64,000 nt of DNA from DASUPK01 sp963747425. GTDB lineage: Bacteria; Actinomycetota; Thermoleophilia; Solirubrobacterales; 70-9. The translations under genes were made by a program, and so were the position numbers. Shown piece after piece: positions 50,117 to 57,087 of this stretch (the first letter of the stretch is position 1; each line of letters opens with the position of its first letter). Below the pieces are notes generated by a model. It saw nothing but the letters and a program-made list of their open reading frames with translations. It was not told the DNA's origin and searched no databases. The stretch spans positions 62,001 through 126,000 of the forward strand of contig CAVVFJ010000012.1 of NCBI GenBank assembly GCA_963747425.1. Direction: 5' to 3'.

Positions 50117-50544
50117 GAGGTGATCACCTCCTTTAGCGCCTCCAGCGAGCGGCGCACATCACGGCGCATGATCGGGGCGCTCAGGCGGCTCGCGATCAGG
50201 GCCAGGATGCCTCCCGGCACCTGATAGCTGAAGCGGAGCGTCACCTGGGTCCCCTCGCCGCTCTCGCGCAGGATCCAGCGGCCGCGGTTGTCGATGCCGC
50301 TGACGTTGGTCCAGGCGAGCTCGTGCGGGGGCTCCCACTCGACGATCTCGATCACCCCGCCCAGGTCGGTGGAGCCGGCCTGGACCGTGAGCCAGAAGCG
50401 AGCCCGCGGACCGCTCTCCGGCTCGCCCTCGACGTGCTTCCAGGTCGAGCCGACTATGAAGTCGGAGTACCGGCCCGGCTCCGAGACCAGGGGCCAGATC
50501 CGATCTCGGGGAGCCGCGATCTCGATGCTCTCCTCGACCCTCAT
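50113..50544 (-). CDS. SRPBCC-family (polyketide cyclase/dehydrase-like) protein
   Basis: The 143-residue protein has the START/SRPBCC fold with EESIEIAAPRDRIWPLVSEP, IEIVEWEPPHELAWT, GRWILRES and a long C-terminal helix. It binds hydrophobic ligands or catalyses aromatase/cyclase reactions; actinobacterial members often sit near lipid genes. The acyltransferase gene upstream stops one base before its ATG, so they are co-transcribed, and the miniprotein follows with overlap. Ligand unknown. Confidence 0.82.
   Translation of the reverse strand: MRVEESIEIAAPRDRIWPLVSEPGRYSDFIVGSTWKHVEGEPESGPRARFWLTVQAGSTDLGGVIEIVEWEPPHELAWTNVSGIDNRGRWILRESGEGTQVTLRFSYQVPGGILALIASRLSAPIMRRDVRRSLEALKEVITS
50122..50134 (-). 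promoter_or_regulatory. Extended Shine-Dalgarno for the 40-residue gene
   Basis: On the minus strand AAAGGAGGTGATC is fully complementary to the 3' end of 16S rRNA, ending 5 bases before GTG 50116. It lies within the last codons of the SRPBCC gene. Confidence 0.7.
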
Positions 50545-50545
50545 C

Positions 50546-51277
50546 TCAGCCGATCAGGGGCAGGCGGCGCTCGGCCGAGAGCTCGTCGAGCTTGATCTGC
50601 ATCACCCGCGTCACGTAGTCGGAGACCTCGTCGTCGTCCGGATTGCGGCCGAAGCGCTCGCGCAGGTCGATCGGCTCCATCGCCTCGATCGTCAGCTTCG
50701 CGGGGAGCGGCCAGTGCCCGAGCATGTCGCCGACGTTCAGCACCCAGGGGATCGAGAGGGAGATGGGGAGGACCTTGAGCCGGAAGAGGCGGTCGAGCTG
50801 CAGCGCCCGGGCCAGGCGCTCACCGCGGGAGAGGAAGATCGCGGTCTCCTGTCCGCCGATCGAGACCAGAGGCACGATCGGCACGCCGGTCTCGATCGCG
50901 AGTTTCGCCCAGCCCTTGCGGCCGGCGAAGTCGACCCTGCCCTCCTGCCAGGAGGGGCGGTGGACCTCCCAGTCGCCGCCCGGGTAGACGAGCACGGCGG
51001 CGTCGCGCTCCAGCGCCAGCTTGGCGTTCTCCTGTGAGGCGGCAACGCAACCGAACTTGGAAAGGTTGAAGGGCAGCGGCATCGCCAGGACCAGGTTGTG
51101 GACCAGGGGGTGGAGGCGGCGCTCGACCCCGAAGTGGCCGGAGAAGGCGAGCGCGAAGACCATCGTGTCCGGGGTGACGTTGCCGCCGGAGTGGTTGCCG
51201 ACGAGCAGGACCGGACCCTCGGCGGGGATCCGCTCGAGCCCGCGCACCTCGGCCCGGAAGTAGAAGGAGGCGAGCAC
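50546..51277 (-). CDS. Lysophospholipid acyltransferase (PlsC-like), N-terminus frameshifted
   Basis: This enzyme has acyltransferase motifs: VLLVGNHSGGNVTPD (variant NHxxxxD), FGCVAASQENA, VLVYPGGDWEVHRPSW and PIVPLVSIGG, resembling the 1-acylglycerol-phosphate or DGAT2-like acyltransferases of lipid synthesis. The start given (GTG 51277) is the longest certain frame. Natural sequence continues upstream (DLVAARIPNADLDDRDPDYI, REQLPGLWVLASFYFRAEV) to about 51361, where a TGA at 51362-51364 interrupts and a frame change is likely just after an ATG. It is in line with the SRPBCC gene downstream. Confidence 0.78.
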   Translation of the reverse strand: MLASFYFRAEVRGLERIPAEGPVLLVGNHSGGNVTPDTMVFALAFSGHFGVERRLHPLVHNLVLAMPLPFNLSKFGCVAASQENAKLALERDAAVLVYPGGDWEVHRPSWQEGRVDFAGRKGWAKLAIETGVPIVPLVSIGGQETAIFLSRGERLARALQLDRLFRLKVLPISLSIPWVLNVGDMLGHWPLPAKLTIEAMEPIDLRERFGRNPDDDEVSDYVTRVMQIKLDELSAERRLPLIG

Positions 51278-51364
51278 CCAGAGGCCCGGCAGCTGCTCGC
51301 GGATGTAGTCGGGATCGCGGTCGTCGAGGTCGGCGTTCGGGATGCGGGCCGCGACCAGGTCTCA

Positions 51365-52357
51365 TCCTGTGACGCGCTCGCGCAGGCTCACCGGTCGGTC
51401 GCCTGCCCTCCGGGCCGCGCCGCAGCCGCTCCCGCACCGTCTCCAGCGACCACTGGAATGGCTCGGTCTCCTCCATGAAGGAGGTCAGCTCGCGGACGAT
51501 CCGGTCGGCTGAGTCGAGCATCGGCCAGTGGCCGGAGCCCTCGATCTCGACGTAGCGGCTGTGGGCGACGATCTCGTGCGCCCGGCGGCCGTGCTCGACC
51601 GGGATCACCGGGTCTGAGTCGCCCCAGATGAAGAGGGTTGGGATCTGATCGGCCAGGTAGAGGCGGTCGAGGGCGCTCACTTTCTGGCCCTCGGGGCCGA
51701 TCACGCTGCGCAGGGTGTCGAGGAAGGCGTCGGTGGCGCCCTCCTCGACCAGGGAGGCGTATCCGCGCGCGAACTCCGCCAGGTCGGGGCCGGCCTCGAG
51801 GCCGAGCTTGGCGGCGACCGTGCGGACGGCGTCGCCCGCGCGTCACCGACCACTCGCGCGCCAGCAGCGGCAGCACCCACTCCGAGCCGGGCAGGGTCGG
51901 CGGCACGCAGCAGGGGGTGGACCTCGTTGCCGAGGCCGCCGGAGGAGATCAGCGCCATCCGCTCGATGTACTCGGGGAAGAGGTAGGCGAACTGCATCGC
52001 GATCCCGCCGCCGAGCGAGTGGCCGACGACGGTGCCGCGCTCGAAGCCGAGCACGGCGAGCAGGTCGCGGACCCCGGCCGCGTAGGCGCCGAGCGAGTAG
52101 TCGCCGCGCGGCTTCGCGGAGCGGCCGTGGCCGAGCAGGTCGGGGGCGATCACCGTGTAGCGCTCGGCCAGGCTCGGCATCACGTCGCGCCAGGCATCCG
52201 AGGTCGAGGTGATCCCGTGCAGCAGGATCAGCAGCGGCCCCTCGCCCGCCGCCTGGAAGCCGACCTTGTGGCCGTGGAGGGTGACCTCCTCGTAGGGCCC
52301 GAGCGGCTCGCCGCGGAGCGCCCCAGGTCGGGGTCGCTCTGTCGGTGCGTCGGCCAT
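51365..52357 (-). pseudogene. Alpha/beta hydrolase interrupted by several frameshifts
   Basis: The gene starts at ATG 52357 (PLLILLHGITSTSDAW, VVGHSLGGGIAMQFAYLFPE, nucleophile Ser). Near 51900 the frame changes (LPGSEWVLPLLAREWSV), and again near 51840 (AGDAVRTVAAKLGLEAGPD), continuing in the frame of GTG 51704 with IPTLFIWGDSDPVIPVEHG and VEIEGSGHWPML (Asp, His). A further change close to 51365 is likely, since no stop ends the frame there. The triad is otherwise present. Likely a menaquinone/aromatic-hydrolase-like enzyme, now broken or mis-sequenced. Confidence 0.7.
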
Positions 52358-52364
52358 CGAGACA

Positions 52365-52370
52365 ACGCTA
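52365..52370 (-). promoter_or_regulatory. Candidate leaderless -10 box of the broken hydrolase gene
   Basis: On the minus strand TAGCGT ends 7 bases before ATG 52357. Confidence 0.3.
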
Positions 52371-52378
52371 CTCGAATG

Positions 52379-53698
52379 TCACAAATTGGCCATGTGACTC
52401 GCATCTACTTGATCTGCAGCCGCGAGATCGCCCGGCGAGATAACCAGCCGCTGGATCTCCGAGGTGCCCTCGAAGATCGTCCAGATCTTGGCGTCGCGGT
52501 GCATGCGCTCGACGGGGAACTCGCGGGAGTAGCCGTTGCCGCCCAGGATCTGGATCGCGCGCTCGGTGGCCCAGACGGCGACCTCGCCGGCCTTCAGCTT
52601 CGACATCGAGCCCTCGGCGGCATCGAAGTCCTTGCCGGTCTTGCCCATCCAGGCGGCGCGGTGGGCCAGCAGCCTGGCGGCGTCGATCTCCATCTTCATG
52701 TCGGCGAGCGAGAAGGCGATCGCCTGGTTCTCGATGATCTTGCGGCCGAACGCCTCGCGCTCCTTGGCGTAGTCGAGCGCGTACTCGTAGGCCGCGCGGG
52801 CGATGCCGACGGCCTGCGCCGCCACGGTCGGCCGCGAGAGCTCGAAGGTCCGCATCGCGGCCTGGCCCTTGGAGCTCTTGCCCTCTCGGGCCTTGGCGAG
52901 CCTCTCGTCGAGCTTCTCCTTGCCGCCGAGCAGGCACGAGCCCGGGACGCGGCAGTCGTCGAGGTGGACGTCGGCGGTGTGGCTGGCGCGGATCCCGTGC
53001 TTCTTGACCTTGGCGCCCTGCTCGCATCCCTTGGTGCCGGGCGGGATGACGAAGGCGGCGTGCCCGCGGGAGCCGAGCTCGCGGTCGACGGAGGCGATCA
53101 CGACGTGGACGTTCGCGATGCCGCCATTGGTCGCCCAGGCCTTCTGGCCGTTGATCACCCACTCGTCGCTGGCCTCGTCGTACTTGGCCGTCGTGCGATA
53201 GCCCGACACATCCGACCCCGCATCGGGCTCGGAGGCGCAGAACGCCGCCACCTTGACGTCGTTCTCGTCGCCGAAGCACTGCGGCACCCACTCGACCAGC
53301 TGATCGGGCGTACCCGAGCCGAAGATGCCGGCGACCGCGAGGGTGGTGCCGAAGATGGCCATGCCGATCCCGGCGTCGCCCCAGAAGAGCTCCTCGTTGA
53401 CGAGCGGGAAGGTCAGGCCGGAGGGGTCGGCCCAGAACTGCGCGATCGACTCGAACCCGTACATGCCGATCTTGGCGGCCTCCTGCACGACGGGCCAGGG
53501 GAACTCCTCCTTCTCGTCCCACTCGTGGGCGGCGGGGCGGACGGTCTGCTCCGCGAAGCCGTGCGCCCAGTCGCGGACGTCCTGCTGGTCCTGGGAGAGC
53601 TCCAGGGAGAAGGTCGCCTCACCTGCCTCGATCCCGAGCTGCTCGGAGATCTGGCCCTCGACCTCGCCGTTGCTCTTGGTCTTCTCTTCGGTCGCCAT
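52379..53698 (-). CDS. Acyl-CoA dehydrogenase
   Basis: The 439-residue flavoenzyme has the ACAD signatures: FCASEPDAGSDVSGYRTTA, WVINGQKAWATNGGIANV, EREAFGRKIIENQAIAFSLA and the C-terminal IFEGTSEIQRLVIS with catalytic Glu about 408. It oxidises acyl-CoA to enoyl-CoA in beta-oxidation, passing electrons to ETF. A Shine-Dalgarno-like AAGGAGAGAGA precedes the ATG at 53698. A 39-base palindrome lies upstream, between it and a divergent TetR gene, so it is likely the regulator's target. The N-terminal 20 residues are non-conserved. Confidence 0.93.
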   Translation of the reverse strand: MATEEKTKSNGEVEGQISEQLGIEAGEATFSLELSQDQQDVRDWAHGFAEQTVRPAAHEWDEKEEFPWPVVQEAAKIGMYGFESIAQFWADPSGLTFPLVNEELFWGDAGIGMAIFGTTLAVAGIFGSGTPDQLVEWVPQCFGDENDVKVAAFCASEPDAGSDVSGYRTTAKYDEASDEWVINGQKAWATNGGIANVHVVIASVDRELGSRGHAAFVIPPGTKGCEQGAKVKKHGIRASHTADVHLDDCRVPGSCLLGGKEKLDERLAKAREGKSSKGQAAMRTFELSRPTVAAQAVGIARAAYEYALDYAKEREAFGRKIIENQAIAFSLADMKMEIDAARLLAHRAAWMGKTGKDFDAAEGSMSKLKAGEVAVWATERAIQILGGNGYSREFPVERMHRDAKIWTIFEGTSEIQRLVISPGDLAAADQVDASHMANL

Positions 53699-53728
53699 CT
53701 CGCTGTCTCTCTCCTTCGGTCGTCTGAA

Positions 53729-53767
53729 TTCCTACCGAGAGTAGCAAAATGCTACCCTGAGTAGGAA
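53729..53767. promoter_or_regulatory. Large symmetric operator for the TetR regulator / acyl-CoA dehydrogenase
   Basis: Two nested inverted repeats share one centre (53748): TTCCTAC/GTAGGAA at 53729-53735 and 53761-53767, and GTAGC/GCTAC at 53741-53745 and 53751-53755. The site lies between divergent genes and contains a TACTCT -10 candidate (minus strand, 53738-53743), so binding would block acyl-CoA dehydrogenase transcription and the TetR gene. Confidence 0.65.
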
Positions 53768-53768
53768 A

Positions 53769-54426
53769 GTGGAAACGCGAACCTCGTCACATTCGATACC
53801 GAGCCGCAAGACGGGCCGCGCACCTCGGACCGGAGCGGCGACGCCCCCAGGTTCTGGATGCCGCGCTCGGGCTCTTCCTCGAGCACGGTTACGAGGGAAC
53901 CTCGATGGCCGCGGTCGCCGAGGCGGCGGGGGTCACGAAGCCCGTCGTCTACGCCTGCTTCCCCGGCAAGGACGAGCTCTTTCGCGCCCTGCTGCGGCGG
54001 GAGGAGGAGCGCATCCTGGAGGAGATCCAGTCCGCATTCGCGACCGCGGACCTGAGCGATCCGGAGGCAACCCTGATCGAGGGATTCACCGGGTTCCTGC
54101 GGGCGGTTGCGGCCTCACCCGACGTCTACAAGCTGATCTTCCTGGGGGAGGGGGGCGGAAACACCGCGGTCGCTCGCCGGATCCAGCGTGGGCGCGAGGC
54201 CCAGGTCGAGGCGCTCTCGCGGCTGGCTCGGCGCTGGCTGAAGGACCGGAACGGGCGCCGGCCCCGCCGTCGCGTGGACGCGACCGCCCGCCTGCTCGGC
54301 AACGCGATCGCCGGCCTCGCCGAGTCCGGCGCCCGCCTGCTGCTCTCGGGCGCGGACAACTGGACCCCGGAGACGCTCGGCCGCGAGCTCGGCCGCCTCG
54401 CCGCCGGCGCCGAAGCCACCGTCTGA
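53769..54426 (+). CDS. TetR-family regulator with probable N-terminal frameshift
   Basis: The C-terminal frame gives an intact TetR with HTH: RPQVLDAALGLFLEHGYEGT (53845-53904, upstream of the only in-frame ATG 53905), SMAAVAEAAGVTKPVVYACF and FPGKDELFRALLRR. The natural start seems to be GTG 53769 (ETRTSSHSIPSRKTGRAPRT) in another frame, joining near 53840. Used from ATG 53905 alone the product would lose the first HTH helix. The ligand domain is about 130 residues with no specific signature. It is divergent from acyl-CoA dehydrogenase across the symmetric operator, so acyl-CoA ligands are likely. Confidence 0.75.
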
Positions 54427-54497
54427 GACGTTCTTGTCGTCGGACGGCTCGCGTTAGGCTGCGCGACTCATCCAAGACTTGACGACGGGAGGTCTGC

Positions 54498-55253
54498 ATG
54501 GCTGTCGAAGCGAGCCTGAAGGAGTTCAAGGAGACGGCGGGCAACGAGCCGTTTGCCATGCAGGGGTCCAAGATGCTGAAGGTCCAGCTCGGAGGGGAGA
54601 CGATCCAGGCGAAGCTGGGATCGATGGTCGCCTACCAGGGCGACGTCAAGTTCGAGCATGCCGGCTCGGGCGGCCTCAAGAGGATGGCGAAGAAGGCGGT
54701 CACCGGTGAGGGCGCCGAGCTGATGAAGATCTCCGGCAGCGGCGAGGTCTTCCTCGCCGACCTCGCGCAGGAGATCCAGCTGGTGAAGCTCTCCGACGAG
54801 GCGATCACGGTGAACGGCGCCAACCTGCTCGCGTTCGACGCCGACATCGACTGGGACATCAAGAAGGTGGATGGTGTCTCCGGCTTCATGGGCGGGGGCA
54901 TGTTCAACACCCACCTCTCGGGCTCGGGCTACGTCGCGATGCTCTCCGATGGCCCGCCGGTGCTGCTCGAGCTCGACGGCGAGGAGACCTTCGCCGACCC
55001 GCAGGCGGCGATCACCTGGTCGGAGGGAGTCAAGACCTCCGTCAAGACGGACGTCAACCTGAAGACCTTCATCGGGCGCGGCTCGGGTGAGACCGTCCAG
55101 ATGGCCTTCAGCGGCAAGGGCTGGCTGCTGATCCAGCCGTCGGAGGGCAGGGTGACGAGCACGGCCGCGGGTGGCTCCGGCGGCGGCGCCTCCTCGAGCG
55201 CCGGCGGGGCAATCGGGAAGCTGCTCACGGCTAGACGGGCTTTGTCGTCATAG
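54498..55253 (+). CDS. AIM24-family protein
   Basis: This 251-residue beta-rich protein has the AIM24 pattern (KVQLGGETIQAKLGSMVAYQ, KFEHAGSGGLKRMAKKAV, GEGAELMKISGSGEVFLAD, GLLIQPS-like end). AIM24 proteins are of unknown biochemical role, found in bacteria and mitochondria. A Ser/Gly-rich tail (TAAGGSGGGASSSAGGAIGK) ends the chain. ATG 54498 follows GACGGGAGGTC, a good Shine-Dalgarno; TTAGGCT at about 54450 may be the -10. It follows the TetR gene and overlaps the convergent DUF2269-like gene by 23 bases. Confidence 0.85.
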   Translation: MAVEASLKEFKETAGNEPFAMQGSKMLKVQLGGETIQAKLGSMVAYQGDVKFEHAGSGGLKRMAKKAVTGEGAELMKISGSGEVFLADLAQEIQLVKLSDEAITVNGANLLAFDADIDWDIKKVDGVSGFMGGGMFNTHLSGSGYVAMLSDGPPVLLELDGEETFADPQAAITWSEGVKTSVKTDVNLKTFIGRGSGETVQMAFSGKGWLLIQPSEGRVTSTAAGGSGGGASSSAGGAIGKLLTARRALSS

Positions 55254-55707
55254 CCCAGACGGCGACCAGGCAGGCGACGAGGAAGAGCGAGATCAGGCCG
55301 GTTGCGATGCGGGCGGAGACGCTCGGCGTGCCGCCCTCGCCCCGGTTGATCCTCCGGACGCCGATGCCTGCGATGACGAGCGAGACCACGAGCACCACGA
55401 AGCCGAGGTCGGAGACGCTGAAGCCGATGTTGATCCAGCTGATGTCGGCGTCCTCCAACCCCTCCTTGTGGGCGATCCACTGGGCGCCGGCGCGCATGAC
55501 GATGTAGCCGGGGAGAGCGCCATAGAAGAGCGACATGAAGCCGAGCTTGGTCAGCGCGGCCGAGCCGCTGCGCCAGGCGGCGATCAGCGAGACAGCCGAG
55601 AGCGCCAGGGCGCCGACCAGGATCATCGAGCCGAGGATGTGGACGAAGAGGGGCAGGTCCCAGGAGTCGGGCCTCGTCAGGGACGCCAATGTTGCCAGCG
55701 CGCTCAT
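55231..55707 (-). CDS. DUF2269-like membrane protein, first of pair
   Basis: The 158-residue protein has four membrane segments (FVHILGSMILVGALALSAVS, LGFMSLFYGALPGYIVM, IGFSVSDLGFVVLVVSLVIA, IATGLISLFLVACLVAVWAM), with His in the first. This is the layout of DUF2269 (predicted integral membrane). The ATG 55707 overlaps the stop of the upstream gene (ATGA), and both are similar in size and topology, suggesting a paired or heterodimeric complex. Function unknown; a redox or haem role has been proposed for similar four-helix proteins. Confidence 0.75.
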   Translation of the reverse strand: MSALATLASLTRPDSWDLPLFVHILGSMILVGALALSAVSLIAAWRSGSAALTKLGFMSLFYGALPGYIVMRAGAQWIAHKEGLEDADISWINIGFSVSDLGFVVLVVSLVIAGIGVRRINRGEGGTPSVSARIATGLISLFLVACLVAVWAMTTKPV

Positions 55708-56102
55708 GCTCCGGGCTTCCAGACCATGACCACCAGCAGGGCGGTGAACCAGACGATCCGCATCCAATGGGCGAACGCCGCCCGCCGTTCGACCGCCAAG
55801 GCCGAGTCATCGCCGGCGGGCTTCACGCCCTGGCTCGCGCGCGCCCCGGACCCCATCATGAGGACCCAGAGCACGAGCGCCGAGATGATCCAGCCGTCGT
55901 AGATCTCGTACTCGGGGCGATTGAAAGCCAGCCAGACCCCGAACGCCAGGACCCCAAGCCCGCCCACGCCCCAGAGGATCTCTGCGATGAGGCGCGTCGT
56001 GCTGTTGACCGGCGAGCCCAGCACGAAGGCGCTGTAGATCAGCGCCGCGGTGGCGAGTGAGAAGGCGGCGAGGACGTGGAGGAAGAGGAGCGCGTGGTAC
56101 AT
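55704..56102 (-). CDS. DUF2269-like membrane protein, second of pair
   Basis: The 132-residue protein has four membrane segments (YHALLFLHVLAAFSLATAAL, RLIAEILWGVGGLGVLAFGV, YDGWIISALVLWVLMMGSGA, WMRIVWFTALLVVMVWKPG) with a His early in helix 1 (LHVLAAF), as in its partner. It is translationally coupled with the 158-residue gene through ATGA. Four-helix bundles with conserved histidines could bind haem or quinone, but this is speculative. A TAGCAT box lies 9 bases before the ATG. Confidence 0.75.
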   Translation of the reverse strand: MYHALLFLHVLAAFSLATAALIYSAFVLGSPVNSTTRLIAEILWGVGGLGVLAFGVWLAFNRPEYEIYDGWIISALVLWVLMMGSGARASQGVKPAGDDSALAVERRAAFAHWMRIVWFTALLVVMVWKPGA

Positions 56103-56134
56103 CGCGGCGCGATGCTACCCACGCGGCTGGCGGA

Positions 56135-56992
56135 TCAAGCGCCCGAGTAGACCCGCATCCGCTCCGCCCACTCGTCGAGCTTGCGCTCGGCGCTGTCGGC
56201 ATCGGCGGCGTCGCCGGGTCGCAGCATATGCACGGTCCTGGTGACGCCCGCCTGCTCGTACTGCTCCAGCACGCTCGGGTCGCGGGGCGGGATCTGGATG
56301 GTGACCGGGATTGGGTCGCGCCCGGCCTCCTCGGCGAGCCGCTGCAGCTCCTCGACGCGGGCGATCATCGCGTCGTCCGGCGGGATCCGGTTGGGGAACC
56401 AACCGTCGCCGAAGGCCAGCACCCTCTTCAGCACGTTCGGGCCGTTGCCGCCGACCAGAACGGGCGGGTGCGGCTCCTGGAGCGGCGCGGGTCTGGAGAC
56501 GATCCGATCGAAGTTGACGAACTCCCCGTGGTAGGTGGCCTCCTCATTCGCCCACATCTCCCTGCAGGCCTCGACCCGCTCCCTGAGGATCTTGAAGCGG
56601 AGCTTGGGATCCGTGCCGTGGTTGCTCATCTCCTCGAGGTTCCAGCCTGCGCCGACGCCGAACAGCATCCGGCCACCGGAGAGCCGGTCGACGGAGGCCA
56701 CCTCCTTGGCGGTGGTGATCGGGTCGCGCTCCACCAGCAGGCAGATCGCCGTGCCGATCCTGATCCGCTCAGTCGCCGACGCCATCGTCGCCAGCGAGAC
56801 GAACGGGTCGTAGATCCGGAAGTACTCCCGGGGCAGATCGCCCCCGGCGGGGTATGCCGTGTCCCGGCTCGCCGGGATATGGGTGTGCTCGGTGACGAAC
56901 ACGGACTCGAAGCCCCGCTCCTCGGCCATCCGCGCGAGAGCCGCCGGCTCGATCGCCTCGTCGGTCGGGAAGTAGGAGATGCCGAAATCCAC
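56135..56992 (-). CDS. LLM-class (luciferase-like) F420-dependent-type oxidoreductase
   Basis: The 285-residue TIM-barrel protein starts MDFGISYFPTDEAIEPAALA and has FVTEHTHIPAS, RIRIGTAICLLVERDPITTA, LSGGRMLFGVGAGWNLEEM, the typical LLM sequence for F420- or flavin-using hydride-transfer enzymes. The product name usually given is LLM class F420-dependent oxidoreductase (TIGR03619-like). The start is GTG 56992 with AAAGGA 9-14 bases upstream. It is monocistronic; substrate unknown. Use of F420 is common in actinobacteria but is inference here. Confidence 0.88.
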   Translation of the reverse strand: MDFGISYFPTDEAIEPAALARMAEERGFESVFVTEHTHIPASRDTAYPAGGDLPREYFRIYDPFVSLATMASATERIRIGTAICLLVERDPITTAKEVASVDRLSGGRMLFGVGAGWNLEEMSNHGTDPKLRFKILRERVEACREMWANEEATYHGEFVNFDRIVSRPAPLQEPHPPVLVGGNGPNVLKRVLAFGDGWFPNRIPPDDAMIARVEELQRLAEEAGRDPIPVTIQIPPRDPSVLEQYEQAGVTRTVHMLRPGDAADADSAERKLDEWAERMRVYSGA

Positions 56993-57087
56993 GCCGGAGA
57001 TCCTTTCAGGCGCGGTCCCGGCGGGCTACGCAGCCGGATCGCGGGAATCTACGGATGGAATTCGCCGCAAACTGGCGATTCTCCTAA

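Noticed and set aside
50122..50135. A fragment of 16S rRNA 3' end
   Set aside because: The 14-base match to the 16S tail is on the strand opposite to an expected Shine-Dalgarno; it is better explained as the ribosome binding site of the miniprotein gene.
51638..53764. A 708-residue frame opposite the acyl-CoA dehydrogenase
   Set aside because: It is a shadow frame: the opposite strand encodes a complete acyl-CoA dehydrogenase and this one is biased, motif-free sequence.
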